Source of the DNA: Pseudothioclava sp033100795 | GTDB lineage: Bacteria > Pseudomonadota > Alphaproteobacteria > Rhodobacterales > Rhodobacteraceae | NCBI RefSeq assembly: GCF_033100795.1 | Contig: NZ_JAWLVI010000002.1 | Span: 1-64,000 of the forward strand | Length of the DNA stretch: 64,000 nt | Direction: 5' to 3' | In this document: in pieces, positions 34,035-43,305 of the stretch | Layout: each line of letters opens with the position of its first letter | How positions within the stretch are numbered: the first letter of the stretch is position 1 | Made by a program: the position numbers and the translations under genes | The notes under the pieces: generated by a model | The model's input: only the letters and a program-made list of their open reading frames with translations | Told to the model about the DNA's origin: nothing | The model's database searches: none

Positions 34035-35345
34035 TCACACGCCGAGTTTATCGCGCACGGCATACCACCACGAGCCGATGACCGAGTAAGGCACACGGAA
34101 CATGCGACCACCGGGGAACGGTATCCACGGCAGATTCGCAAAGGTGTCGAAGCGTGTCAGATCGCCGTTGATGGCCTCGGAGAGGATACGCCCGAACGTA
34201 TGACTGCCGGTCACGCCGTGACCTGAATACCCATGCGCGAAATAGGTATTCTGCCCGATCCGCCCCATCTGCGGCACCCGCGAGAACGAGAGCGCGAAAT
34301 TGCCGCTCCACGCATAGTCGATCTCGGTGCCCTGAAGCTGCGGGAAAACCTTGTTCAGGTTTTTCCAAAGCTTCGCCTTGATGTCCTTGGGATCGGCACC
34401 GCCATAGACCGTGCCGCCGCCAAACAGCAGACGGTTGTCGGCGGACATACGGTAATAGTCGAGGATATAGCGCACATCCTCGATGCAGACATCCGAGGGC
34501 ATCAGCTCGCGCGCAAGGGCTTCGCCCAAGGGTTTCGTCGCCATGATCTGCGTGGACACCGGCATCACCCGCCAGGTCAGCGTCGGCACCACATGGCCAA
34601 GATAGGCATTGCCGCACAGAACCAGCGTCTTGCAGGTAATCGTGCCGCCTTTGGTGCGCACCACAGGGCGCGCCGCCTCGGTATCGACCGAAGTCACAGG
34701 CGACATTTCAAAGATCGTTCCCCCCAGACGCTCAACCGCTGCCCCCTCGCCAAGCGCAAGGTTGAGCGGGTGCATATGCCCGCCCATATGGTCGATCATA
34801 CCGCCCGCATAGAGATCCGAGTTCACATGCTCGCGCATCTGCTCGCGCGTCAGCATCTCCTGATTGGTCATGCCGAAGCCGCGCCAGAGCTTCCAGCGTT
34901 CCTCAAGGTCGCGCATATGCTTGGACGTCAGCGCCGCGAACACGTTGCCATGCTTCAGGTCGCACTGGATACCATAGGTTTTGACCCGCTCGCGGATGAT
35001 CTCGCCACCCTCCAGCACAAGCCCCGCGACAAAGCGCGCGGTATCGTCGCCATACCGGCGCCCGATGGTTTCGAGGCTCGCGTTCAGGCCGTTGACGATC
35101 TGCCCGCCATTGCGCCCCGATGCGCCCCAGCCGATGCGAGCGCCCTCGACCACCGTCACCTTATAGCCTTTTTCGGCCAGATGCAGCGCAGTCGAAAGCC
35201 CCGAAAACCCTGCGCCAACGACGCAGACATCCGTCTCATGGTCACCCTGCAACTGCGCACGGAGCGGCGCCGGATTGGCCGAGGCCGCGTAATAGCTGCC
35301 GGTGTGGTTGCCGTTGCCTGCGTAGGGGTGCTGCATTGCGTTCAT
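34035..35345 (-). CDS. puuB: FAD-dependent oxidoreductase (gamma-glutamylputrescine oxidase type)
   Basis: This 436-residue D-amino-acid-oxidase-like flavoenzyme has the FAD-binding GxGxxG at VVGAGFSGLSTALHLAE near residue 45. GWGASGRNGGQ near 75 and AHGYSGHGVTGSHTFG near 380 match PuuB-type enzymes. It follows the PuuA-like synthetase with a 1-base TGATG overlap. PuuB oxidises gamma-glutamylputrescine to the aldehyde; related enzymes act on other gamma-glutamyl amines, so the true substrate may be another amine. Confidence 0.82.
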   Translation of the reverse strand: MNAMQHPYAGNGNHTGSYYAASANPAPLRAQLQGDHETDVCVVGAGFSGLSTALHLAEKGYKVTVVEGARIGWGASGRNGGQIVNGLNASLETIGRRYGDDTARFVAGLVLEGGEIIRERVKTYGIQCDLKHGNVFAALTSKHMRDLEERWKLWRGFGMTNQEMLTREQMREHVNSDLYAGGMIDHMGGHMHPLNLALGEGAAVERLGGTIFEMSPVTSVDTEAARPVVRTKGGTITCKTLVLCGNAYLGHVVPTLTWRVMPVSTQIMATKPLGEALARELMPSDVCIEDVRYILDYYRMSADNRLLFGGGTVYGGADPKDIKAKLWKNLNKVFPQLQGTEIDYAWSGNFALSFSRVPQMGRIGQNTYFAHGYSGHGVTGSHTFGRILSEAINGDLTRFDTFANLPWIPFPGGRMFRVPYSVIGSWWYAVRDKLGV

Positions 35346-36694
35346 CAGACAGCCTCAAGGTAGGAGTGGTATTCGAATTCGGTCACATGACGGGTGAACC
35401 GGCGCAGCTCTTGCAGCTTGCACTGCACAAACATCCGCTTCAGACGCTTCGAATAGATCTGCTCGATATGCGGCCCCTTGCGGAATGCCTCGATTGCAGA
35501 GGCCCAGTCGGGCGGCAGGGTATCAAGGTCCATCGAATAGGCGTCGCCCTCGACCGGCGCGGGAGGCTCCCACTGGCCCTCGATGCCCAGAAGGGCGCCG
35601 CCAAGGATCGAGGCCAGCACCAGATAGGGGTTCGCATCCGCCCCCGCGACACGGTGTTCGATCCGGCGCGCCTTCTGACTGCCGCCGGGAATACGCACAG
35701 CCAGCGTCCGGTTTTCATAGCCCCAAGCCACCGAAGCCGGAGCATGGGCGCCGGGCAGCAGACGGCGGAACGAATTTTCATGCGGCGCAAAGACCAGCGC
35801 GTTTTCCTGCATCGTGCGGATCAACCCCGCAACCGCATGACGCATGATCTCGGTCCCCTCGGGGCCGCCATTGTCGAAAACATTGTTCCCCTCGGCATCG
35901 ACCATCGAGAAATGCACATGCATCCCCGAGCCAGCCCGCTCACCATAGGGTTTCGCCATGAAGGTCGCGGCGAACCCGTGCTTGCGGGCCAGCCCGCGCA
36001 CAAGGCGCTTGAACAGGATCGCATCATCAGCGGCGCGCAGCGGATCGTCCACATGCATCAGGTTGATTTCAAACTGCCCCGCGCCGTTTTCCGAAATCGC
36101 GGAATCCGCCGGAATACCCTGCGCGCGACAGGCATCGTAAACCTCGTTCAGAAAGGCGTCGAAATGCTGCAACTCGTCCAGCGACAGGGCGCCATCCGAA
36201 TCGAGCCGCTTACCAGTGACAGGCGAGCGCGGCGGCTGCGGCACCGCTCCCGAAGGATCGACGATGTAGAATTCCAGCTCGGTTGCGACGACAGGCGTCA
36301 GCCCGTGCGCCTTGAACCGTTCGACCACCATCGCCAGCGCGCGGCGCGGGTCGCCGGTAAACGGCTCGCCGTTTTCCTGCCGCATCCAAAGCTGCGCAAA
36401 GGCCGCCGGGCGCGAAATCCAGTCGACGGGGCTAAGGTCACGGCCCGTGAAATCGCAAATCCCGTCGGCGTCACCGGTATCCCAGACCAGCTCGTTGCCC
36501 TCGATGTCCTCGCCCCAGATGTCCATACCCAGGAGCGACAGCGGCATCCGCAGCGCGCCTTCGACGATTTTATCGAGGTGATCCACCGGAACGCGCTTGC
36601 CGCGCATCACGCCATTCAGGTCGCAGATGCAGGCAAAGATCGTCTCGATCTCGGGGTTTTCCGCGAGCCAGCTTTCGACATCAGCCTCGTTCAT
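35345..36694 (-). CDS. puuA: Glutamine synthetase family protein (gamma-glutamylputrescine synthetase type)
   Basis: This ATP-dependent ligase joins glutamate to an amine. The start at 36694 (MNEADVESWL) is preferred because GGAG lies 6 bases before it; an ATG two codons upstream abuts that site. The 449 residues have the glutamine-synthetase parts: ATELEFYI (metal site), the GAGQFEINLMHVDDPL region, GSGMHVHFS (ATP/Glu), ENSFRRLLPG and NRTLAVRIP. Pairing with a PuuB-like oxidase and a GntR regulator points to polyamine or amine breakdown rather than glutamine synthesis. Confidence 0.85.
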   Translation of the reverse strand: MNEADVESWLAENPEIETIFACICDLNGVMRGKRVPVDHLDKIVEGALRMPLSLLGMDIWGEDIEGNELVWDTGDADGICDFTGRDLSPVDWISRPAAFAQLWMRQENGEPFTGDPRRALAMVVERFKAHGLTPVVATELEFYIVDPSGAVPQPPRSPVTGKRLDSDGALSLDELQHFDAFLNEVYDACRAQGIPADSAISENGAGQFEINLMHVDDPLRAADDAILFKRLVRGLARKHGFAATFMAKPYGERAGSGMHVHFSMVDAEGNNVFDNGGPEGTEIMRHAVAGLIRTMQENALVFAPHENSFRRLLPGAHAPASVAWGYENRTLAVRIPGGSQKARRIEHRVAGADANPYLVLASILGGALLGIEGQWEPPAPVEGDAYSMDLDTLPPDWASAIEAFRKGPHIEQIYSKRLKRMFVQCKLQELRRFTRHVTEFEYHSYLEAV

Positions 36695-36712
36695 GTGCAT
36701 CTCCGGCGAATT

Positions 36713-36743
36713 TGTGATAGCATTTTGCTAAATGTGATAGCAT
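36713..36743. promoter_or_regulatory. GntR operator repeats between the puuA-like gene and its regulator
   Basis: The 11-base word TGTGATAGCAT occurs twice, at 36713-36723 and 36733-36743, 20 bases apart (two helical turns). Between them TAGCA (36718-36722) and TGCTA (36726-36730) form an inverted repeat. It lies in the 56-base divergent promoter region, so one dimer or two could control both genes. Confidence 0.75.
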
Positions 36744-36750
36744 ATATTCC

Positions 36751-37485
36751 ATGAGTCAACCAGCCCAACCGACACCGGATCACCCGCGCATGACGCAGCC
36801 CGCTATTCCCGAAATCCCTTTGACGGACTCCATGACCACGCAGGAGCACGCCTATCTGCGGCTGCGTAACGCGATCATGGTGGGGGCGCTGAAGCCCGGA
36901 ACCGCGCTGACCTTTCGCGGCCTTGCGCAGCAGCTTGATCTTAGCCCGACCCCGATCCGCGAGGCGGTGCGCCAGCTAAGCACCGAGAACGCAATCGAGG
37001 TTCTGGGCAATCGTCGCCTGCGCGTGCCGGAACTGGGCACGGGGCGCTTTGACGAACTGGTCGCGCTGCGGATCACGCTCGAGACCCATGCCGCCCAACG
37101 CGCCTTCTCCTATCTGTCCGATGTCGCCATTCAGGAACTGACCGCCATTGATGACTTGATGGACGCGGCGGTGCGCGATCATGACCTCGACGGGCTGACG
37201 CGGCTCAACCACCGCTTCCACCGGCTGCTATATTGCCTGAACCCGCATCAGGCCGTGATGCCCCAGATCGAAAGCATCTGGCTCCAGCTTGGGCCGTTCC
37301 AGCGGCAGGTGATCGAGAATCTGAACACGATCTACACGGTGGACCATCACAAAGCGATGCTGGAGGCGATGCGCAACCACGATCCGGGTGCCCTGTGCGC
37401 CGCCATCGAGCGAGACATTCACGACGGCTCGATCCGGCTCGGGCGGCAAATCCTGAACGACGCGGCAACCTCTTCGCCCCGCTGA
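36751..37485 (+). CDS. GntR-family regulator with FCD domain
   Basis: This 244-residue transcription factor has an N-terminal winged helix at about residues 30-90 (AYLRLRNAIMVGALKPG, LAQQLDLSPTPIREAVRQL) and a C-terminal helical FCD ligand domain with likely metal-binding residues (NHRFHRLLY, VDHHKAMLEA). The first 25 residues are proline-rich and poorly conserved-looking, so translation may start at a later ATG. It is divergent from the puuA-like gene, which it probably represses. Confidence 0.88.
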   Translation: MSQPAQPTPDHPRMTQPAIPEIPLTDSMTTQEHAYLRLRNAIMVGALKPGTALTFRGLAQQLDLSPTPIREAVRQLSTENAIEVLGNRRLRVPELGTGRFDELVALRITLETHAAQRAFSYLSDVAIQELTAIDDLMDAAVRDHDLDGLTRLNHRFHRLLYCLNPHQAVMPQIESIWLQLGPFQRQVIENLNTIYTVDHHKAMLEAMRNHDPGALCAAIERDIHDGSIRLGRQILNDAATSSPR

Positions 37486-37564
37486 CCTGCCCCGAGGTCG
37501 CAAGAATGTTGCTTGCCCCCTTGCGGATCAGCCCCTAAACCCCTTGGGCGAACACGGAGGCTTC

Positions 37565-39352
37565 ATGGCACGCAGACCGCAAACCCAGCTCGAAGATCGG
37601 CCCACCACCAAGCGCATTGGCGCGCTGAAAGGGCTTGGCCCCTTTGTCGCCCCCTACAAGCTGCGCGCGCTGGCCGCGCTGGCGGCTCTGGTGCTGACCG
37701 CGTCGATCTCGCTTTTGCTGCCGATTGCGGTGCGCCGTGTCGTCAATGGTTTTAACGAAGGCGCGGCCCTACTGGACCAGTATTTCACCGCCGCGATGAT
37801 CTTTGCGGGGCTGCTGGCGGTTGGCACGGGGGCGCGCTACTGGCTTGTCACGACCTTTGGCGAGCGCGTCGTCGCCGACATCCGCAAGGCGGTATTCGAC
37901 CGCGTCATTTCCATGTCTCCCGCGTTTTTCGAGCGCATCCTGACTGGCGAGATCATCTCTCGCATCACGACCGACACGACGCTGATCCTGTCAGTCATCG
38001 GGTCATCCGTCTCGGTCGCGCTGCGCAATGTGCTTATCCTTTTCGGCGGCATGGCGATGCTTTTGGTCACCTCGGCCAAGCTGACGGGGCTTGTCCTGCT
38101 GATCGTGCCAGCGGTGGTGATCCCGATCGTGACGCTTGGCCGCCGCCTGCGCACGCTTTCGCGCGAGAACCAGGACTGGATCGCCTCGTCCTCCGGCTCC
38201 GCCTCCGAAGCGCTGTTGTCGGCGCAGACCGTGCAGGCCTTCACGCATGAGCCGCAGACCCGCGCGCATTTCTCGGAGGTGACGGAAAAGAGTTTCGACT
38301 CCGCCGCCCGCCGGATTTTCGTTCGTGCGATCATGACGATCATCGTGATCTTCCTTGTCTTTGCAGGCGTGATTTCCGTTCTCTGGATCGGCGCGCGCGA
38401 TGTGCGCACCGGCGAAATGACCGTCGGTGATCTGGTGCAATTCGTGATCTATGCGGGCATGGTGGCAGGCTCTGTCGGCGCGCTTTCCGAAATTTGGGGC
38501 GAGTTGCAACGTGCGGCGGGCGCGACCGAACGTCTGGTCGAACTGCTTGCTGCCGAGGATCACGTCAAAGATCCGGCCCATCCCGTGCCGCTGCCGATGC
38601 CCGCGAAGGGTGGCATCCACTTCAAGGATGTGACCTTCCACTACCCCTCACGCCCCGAGGTTTCGGCGCTCGACAAGGTGACGCTGGACATCAAACCGGG
38701 CGAGACGATCGCCCTTGTCGGCCCCTCGGGCGCTGGCAAAACCACCGTTATCCAATTGATCCAGCGCTTCTGGGACCCTGAGTCCGGCACCGTCGAGATT
38801 GACGGCTACGATCTGCGCTCGCTCTCGCGCCATGACTTCCGCCGCGCGATTGCGCTGGTGCCGCAAGATCCGGTGATCTTTGCCGCCTCCGCGCGCGATA
38901 ACATCCGCTTTGGCCGCCCCGAGGCGAGCGATGCCGATGTCGAGGCTGCCGCCCGCGCCGCCCATGCGCATGACTTCCTGTCCGCGCTGCCGCAAGGCTA
39001 TGACACCTATGTCGGTGAACGCGGCGTCATGCTCTCGGGGGGGCAAAAGCAGCGTATCGCCATTGCCCGCGCCATCCTGCGCGACGCCCCGATCCTTCTG
39101 CTGGACGAGGCAACCTCGGCGCTGGATGCGGCCTCGGAACGCGAGGTTCAGGCCGCCGTTGACCAGCTTGCCCTGAGCCGCACCACGCTGATCGTCGCCC
39201 ACCGCCTTGCCACCGTGAAAAAGGCCGACCGCATCGTCGTCTTCGAGGACGGCCGCGTCGTAGCCCAGGGCACCCACGACGAACTGGTCACGCAAGACGG
39301 GCTTTATGCGAAACTCGCGCGCCTGCAATTCACCGATGGCGCCCCCGCCTGA
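37565..39352 (+). CDS. ABC exporter, fused permease and ATPase (MsbA-related)
   Basis: This half-transporter has 595 residues starting at 37565 after a CGGAGG site. Six membrane helices span residues 25-320 (with GERVVADIRKAVFDRVISM and the TGEIISRIT coupling region). The ATPase domain follows: Walker A LVGPSGAGKTT near 388, signature LSGGQKQRIAIARA near 493, Walker B ILLLDEATSALD, and the H-loop in LIVAHRLATV. It acts as a dimer. The family includes lipid and drug exporters and the substrate is unknown. Confidence 0.92.
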   Translation: MARRPQTQLEDRPTTKRIGALKGLGPFVAPYKLRALAALAALVLTASISLLLPIAVRRVVNGFNEGAALLDQYFTAAMIFAGLLAVGTGARYWLVTTFGERVVADIRKAVFDRVISMSPAFFERILTGEIISRITTDTTLILSVIGSSVSVALRNVLILFGGMAMLLVTSAKLTGLVLLIVPAVVIPIVTLGRRLRTLSRENQDWIASSSGSASEALLSAQTVQAFTHEPQTRAHFSEVTEKSFDSAARRIFVRAIMTIIVIFLVFAGVISVLWIGARDVRTGEMTVGDLVQFVIYAGMVAGSVGALSEIWGELQRAAGATERLVELLAAEDHVKDPAHPVPLPMPAKGGIHFKDVTFHYPSRPEVSALDKVTLDIKPGETIALVGPSGAGKTTVIQLIQRFWDPESGTVEIDGYDLRSLSRHDFRRAIALVPQDPVIFAASARDNIRFGRPEASDADVEAAARAAHAHDFLSALPQGYDTYVGERGVMLSGGQKQRIAIARAILRDAPILLLDEATSALDAASEREVQAAVDQLALSRTTLIVAHRLATVKKADRIVVFEDGRVVAQGTHDELVTQDGLYAKLARLQFTDGAPA

Positions 39353-39458
39353 CGGGGAACTATCGAAAGAATTTCTCCTTGTCCTTTGGATAGAGGGCAG
39401 GCACTCTCCGGCCCGACCGCCCCGGCAGGTGGGTGGAGTTTGCACAGGAGAGTATCAC

Positions 39459-39896
39459 ATGGGTTTGTGGAATTTCGTCAAGGACGCAGGCAAGTCGCTG
39501 TTCGGCGGCAAAGCCGAAGCCGCTGAAGCACCGAAAGAAGAAGTGCTCAAGGCCGAGCTGAAGGATCTGGGCCTTGATGCCTCGGGCGTCGAGCTGAAGG
39601 TCGAAGGCGACAAGGTTGTCGTGGCCGGCAAGGCGATCGACGCGGAAACCAAGGAAAAGATCATCCTTGCCGTTGGTAACGTCGATGGCGTGGCCTCGGT
39701 CGAGACCGAAGACGACGCCGATACGCAAGACGCGGTGTTCCACACCGTCGTCAAGGGCGACAACCTTTGGAAGATCGCCGAGAAGACCCTTGGCAACGGC
39801 GCCAAATACGAAATCATCTTCGAAGCCAACAAGCCGATGCTGACGCACCCCGATAAAATCTATCCCGGACAGGTTCTGCGCATTCCGAAGGCGTAA
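39459..39896 (+). CDS. BON and LysM domain protein (YgaU/Kbp-like)
   Basis: This 145-residue protein starts at 39459 (MGLWNFVKDAGKSLFGGKAE). A BON domain spans about residues 25-85 (LKAELKDLGLDASGVELKVEG in part, then VDGVASVETED). A LysM domain spans about 92-145 (FHTVVKGDNLWKIAEKTLG, then PDKIYPGQVLRIPKA). This is the layout of E. coli YgaU/Kbp, a potassium-binding protein with no signal peptide. Whether this one binds potassium is not shown. Confidence 0.9.
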   Translation: MGLWNFVKDAGKSLFGGKAEAAEAPKEEVLKAELKDLGLDASGVELKVEGDKVVVAGKAIDAETKEKIILAVGNVDGVASVETEDDADTQDAVFHTVVKGDNLWKIAEKTLGNGAKYEIIFEANKPMLTHPDKIYPGQVLRIPKA

Positions 39897-39912
39897 TGGT
39901 TCAAGATGCGAT

Positions 39913-39945
39913 AAAGGGCGCTTCGACACCGGAGCGCCCTTTTTG
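39913..39945 (+). terminator. Terminator after the BON-LysM gene
   Basis: Arms AGGGCGCT (39915-39922) and AGCGCCCT (39933-39940) form a perfect stem followed by TTTT. Confidence 0.85.
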
Positions 39946-40088
39946 CTGCCCTCCTGACGCCGCGTCGACGCGCTGGTAACGTGACGTTCGCGGAAACGCA
40001 CGGGCTTGCTCGGACGACGGCTTTGCACCATCCTCTCATAAATTGACCCGCGCGGAGGACACCAGGCGCGGGCGTTCGGGAGGATCAC

Positions 40089-41981
40089 ATGGACCAACGT
40101 TTTGCCAGCATAGAAGACCGCGACGCAGTCGAGGCCGAGATGCCGTGGGAAGCGCGCGACCGCGCCGCGACAATGTATGACTTCCTGACGCGCGCCCGCG
40201 ACGCCCATGGCCCACGCCCCGCGCTGACATTCCAGATTTTCTCGGGTCCGAAAGACAAGGCCGAAACCCTGACCTGGTCGCAGCTTCATGCCCGCGTCAC
40301 GCAGGCCGCCAATATGCTGCGCGCGATGGGGGTCGGCCCGGATGACACGGTCGCCTACCTGCTACCCAACAGCCTTGAGACCGCGATCACTCTTTTGGCG
40401 GGGGCGACCGCGGGGATCGTGAACCCGATCAACCCGCTTCTGGAGCCCGAACAGATTGCCGCGATCCTGCGCGAAACCAAGGCAAAGGTTCTGGTCACAC
40501 TGAAAAGCTTTCCCAAATCGGATATTGCCCAGAAGGCGGCCGAGGCGGTCAAGCACGCGCCAAATGTGCAAGCCGTGCTTGAGGTCGATCTGAACCGCTA
40601 CCTTACGCCGCCCAAAAGCCTGATCGTGCCATTCCTGCGCCCGAAAACCCATCTGCGCCACCACGCCGATATTTACAGCTTCAACGCCGAAGCCGCGAAA
40701 ATGCCCGGCGACAAGCTGATGTTCGACGATCCGGCAGAGGACCGCGTGGCGGCCTATTTCCACACTGGCGGCACCACCGGAATGCCGAAAGTCGCGCAGC
40801 ATAAATACTCGGGGATGATTTATAACGGCTGGCTTGGCGGGCGGCTGTTGTTCACCGAAGAAGATGTGATGATCTGCCCGCTGCCGCTGTTCCATGTGTT
40901 CGCGGCCTATCCGATCCTGATGTCCGCGATTGCGTCTGGCGCGCATGTCGTCTTCCCGACCCCCGCAGGCTATCGCGGCGATGGTGTCTTCGACAATTTC
41001 TGGAAACTTGTCGAGCGCTGGAAAGTGTCGTTCCTGATTACTGTGCCGACAGCGATTTCCGCGCTGATGCAGCGGCCGGTTGATGCAGATATTTCCTCGC
41101 TCAAAACCGCGATTTCCGGCTCGGCCCCCTTGCCGATCGAGCTTTACAACCGCTTCAAGGCCGCCACTGGCGTCGAGATTGCCGAAGGTTACGGCCTGAC
41201 CGAAGCAACCTGCCTTGTCTCGGTCAACCCCGTTGACGGGCGCAAGAAGGTCGGCTCGGTCGGCATTGTGCTGCCCTATACCCATGTGCGCATCCTGCGC
41301 CAGACGCCCGAGGGTTTCATCGAATGCGGCACGGATGAGGTGGGCGAGATTTGCGTCGCCAACCCCGGCGTGTTCGAAGGCTCGACCTATACCGAGCCGG
41401 ACAAAAACCACGATCTTTTCGCCGAGGACCGCTTCCTGCGCACGGGGGATCTGGGCCGCATTGATGGCGACGGCTATCTGTGGATCACCGGACGCGCCAA
41501 AGACCTGATTATTCGCGGCGGCCATAACATCGACCCCGCCGAGATCGAGGACGCGCTTTTGTCGCACCCCGCCGTTGCCTTCGCGGGCGCCATTGGCCAA
41601 CCCGATAGTTTCGCGGGCGAGCTGCCCTGCGCCTATGTCGAACTGGTGGCGGGTGCCGAAGTGACTGTCGAAGAGCTTCTGAAACACGCCAAGCGCCATA
41701 CCCACGAACGCGCGGCGGTTCCAAAGCACCTCGGGATCATGGACGAATTGCCCAAGACCGCTGTCGGCAAGATCTTCAAGCCCGAGCTGCGCAAACAGGC
41801 GATCAAGCGCGTGCTGGACGAGGCGCTGGCGGGCGCGGATATTCCCGCCCATGTGAGCGCGGTCGTCGAGGACAAGAAGCGCGGGCTTGTGGCGCAGATC
41901 GCCAGGGATGGCACCGTGGACGAGACCGCGCTTGGTCAGAAGCTGGGCGAGTTCACCGTTCCGTGGGACTGGGCTGCGTAA
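40089..41981 (+). CDS. Acyl-CoA synthetase (AMP-binding family)
   Basis: This 630-residue adenylate-forming enzyme activates a carboxylic acid to its CoA ester. Motifs: AYFHTGGTTGMPKVAQHKY (P-loop) near residue 220, EGYGLTEAT near 365, RTGDLGRIDGDGYLWITGR near 455, GGHNIDPAEIE and the catalytic lysine region KTAVGKIFKPELR near 560. The start has a GGGAGG site. Chain-length preference cannot be told from sequence; the family covers medium- and long-chain fatty acids. Confidence 0.9.
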   Translation: MDQRFASIEDRDAVEAEMPWEARDRAATMYDFLTRARDAHGPRPALTFQIFSGPKDKAETLTWSQLHARVTQAANMLRAMGVGPDDTVAYLLPNSLETAITLLAGATAGIVNPINPLLEPEQIAAILRETKAKVLVTLKSFPKSDIAQKAAEAVKHAPNVQAVLEVDLNRYLTPPKSLIVPFLRPKTHLRHHADIYSFNAEAAKMPGDKLMFDDPAEDRVAAYFHTGGTTGMPKVAQHKYSGMIYNGWLGGRLLFTEEDVMICPLPLFHVFAAYPILMSAIASGAHVVFPTPAGYRGDGVFDNFWKLVERWKVSFLITVPTAISALMQRPVDADISSLKTAISGSAPLPIELYNRFKAATGVEIAEGYGLTEATCLVSVNPVDGRKKVGSVGIVLPYTHVRILRQTPEGFIECGTDEVGEICVANPGVFEGSTYTEPDKNHDLFAEDRFLRTGDLGRIDGDGYLWITGRAKDLIIRGGHNIDPAEIEDALLSHPAVAFAGAIGQPDSFAGELPCAYVELVAGAEVTVEELLKHAKRHTHERAAVPKHLGIMDELPKTAVGKIFKPELRKQAIKRVLDEALAGADIPAHVSAVVEDKKRGLVAQIARDGTVDETALGQKLGEFTVPWDWAA

Positions 41982-42063
41982 ACCCTTCGCGAGCAGGGGC
42001 TTTGCCGCTTGCCCGCGGGCGCCCTGCCGTGATTGGCTCCCTTTGAGTAAAGAGGGGCCAATC

Positions 42064-42465
42064 ATGCGTATTTTGATGTTGTTGGGTGTTATTCTGACCG
42101 TCGCGGGCTGCAAGGCAGAAACCACCGGCACGGCAGGCACCCTGGAAACGGGCGATCATTGGAGCGTTGTCGAAATTGCAGGCACCCCCGTTCCCGACGG
42201 GATTGCGGTCACGATTGACGTTCCCGAAGCAGGCGTGATCGCGGGGGCTTCAGGGTGCAACCGCTTCAATGGTCGCTTCGAGACCACAGGCGAGGCGATC
42301 CGTTTCGGCGCCTTGGCCGGAACCCGCATGATGTGCCCGCCCGAGCGGATGCAGGTCGAGCAGGCGTTCCATTCGCATATCGGGCGGGTGGAACGTGTCA
42401 GCATCATAAGCGACGAGTTGGTGATGTTCGAGGGCGAGACCCCCGTGATCCGCGCGCGCCGCTAG
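42064..42465 (+). CDS. META domain lipoprotein (HslJ-like)
   Basis: This 133-residue protein starts at 42064. A signal peptide MRILMLLGVILTVAGC ends in a lipobox with Cys at residue 16. The META domain has WSVVEIAGTPVP, GASGCNRFNGRFE and TRMMCPPERMQVEQAF, the conserved core of HslJ-type proteins. The role is unknown; relatives are outer-membrane or periplasmic proteins linked to heat or drug resistance. The upstream in-frame extension overlaps the previous gene and is not real. Confidence 0.88.
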   Translation: MRILMLLGVILTVAGCKAETTGTAGTLETGDHWSVVEIAGTPVPDGIAVTIDVPEAGVIAGASGCNRFNGRFETTGEAIRFGALAGTRMMCPPERMQVEQAFHSHIGRVERVSIISDELVMFEGETPVIRARR

Positions 42466-42510
42466 GCGATGCCCGCTTGACGCCCGCGCTACAATCACCA
42501 CACTCGACCC

Positions 42511-43245
42511 ATGTTTCCGATACGCGACCATAACCCCTCAAGCCGCACGCCCTATGTGACCTGGGCCTTGATCGCGGCGAATGTGCTGGTGTTTCTGATC
42601 ACCTGGCCAGTTGGCACGAATTACACCTATCTCTGGTATCAGCTTGCGCTGCATCCCGATGCGGTCAGTCACGCGGCCGATCTGACGGGGCTTCTGACGC
42701 ATATGTTCGTCCATGCGGGCTTTATGCATATCGCGGGGAATATGCTGTTTCTCTGGGTGTTTGGTGACAATCTTGAGGACCAGCTCGGGCACGGGCGGTT
42801 TCTGGCCTTCTACCTTGCGGGCGGGCTGGCGGCGGCCCTAGCACAGATCGCCTCTGATCCGGGCAGCACGGCTCCGATGGTCGGGGCGTCGGGGGCTATC
42901 GCGGGGGTCATGGGGGGCTATCTTCTGCTGTTTCCCAAAGCCCGCGTGGACGTGCTGTTCATCTTCCTGATCTTCTTCAAGATCCTCCCGATTCCGGCTT
43001 GGGTCGTTTTGGGCGTCTGGTTCGGCATCCAGCTTTTCAACGGGGTCAGCGCCGATCTGGGAGCGGGCGTCGCCTATTGGGCCCATGCGGGGGGCTTTGT
43101 CGCGGGGGCGCTGTTGGTGGTGCCGTTGTGGCTGCGCTTGGGGGGTGCGATGTTCTGGGGCCAGACGCATGGCCAGCCGCCCCACCCCGCCACGCACTAT
43201 GCGCGCACGACCATCCCCGTCGTGCCGCGCCGCAAACGGTTCTAG
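42511..43245 (+). CDS. Rhomboid-family intramembrane serine protease
   Basis: This 244-residue membrane protease has six helices. The catalytic Ser lies in the GASGAIAG motif near residue 130, and the catalytic His in VAYWAHAGGFVAG near 196. HAGFMHIAGNMLFLWVFG near 70 supplies the conserved HxxxN oxyanion region. The C-terminal tail is polar and basic. Substrates are unknown. A terminator of the opposing pheT gene follows immediately. Confidence 0.92.
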   Translation: MFPIRDHNPSSRTPYVTWALIAANVLVFLITWPVGTNYTYLWYQLALHPDAVSHAADLTGLLTHMFVHAGFMHIAGNMLFLWVFGDNLEDQLGHGRFLAFYLAGGLAAALAQIASDPGSTAPMVGASGAIAGVMGGYLLLFPKARVDVLFIFLIFFKILPIPAWVVLGVWFGIQLFNGVSADLGAGVAYWAHAGGFVAGALLVVPLWLRLGGAMFWGQTHGQPPHPATHYARTTIPVVPRRKRF

Positions 43246-43252
43246 AGCCAAC

Positions 43253-43281
43253 AAAAAGGCCTTCCCCTTTCGGGGAAGGCC
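43253..43281 (-). terminator. Terminator of the pheS-pheT operon
   Basis: Arms GGCCTTCCCC (43258-43267) and GGGGAAGGCC (43272-43281) are perfect. On the minus strand TTTTTG follows the stem. It may also stop rhomboid transcripts, though the plus-strand T-run is absent. Confidence 0.85.
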
Positions 43282-43305
43282 CATATCGTCGCAAAGGGTG
43301 CGCGC

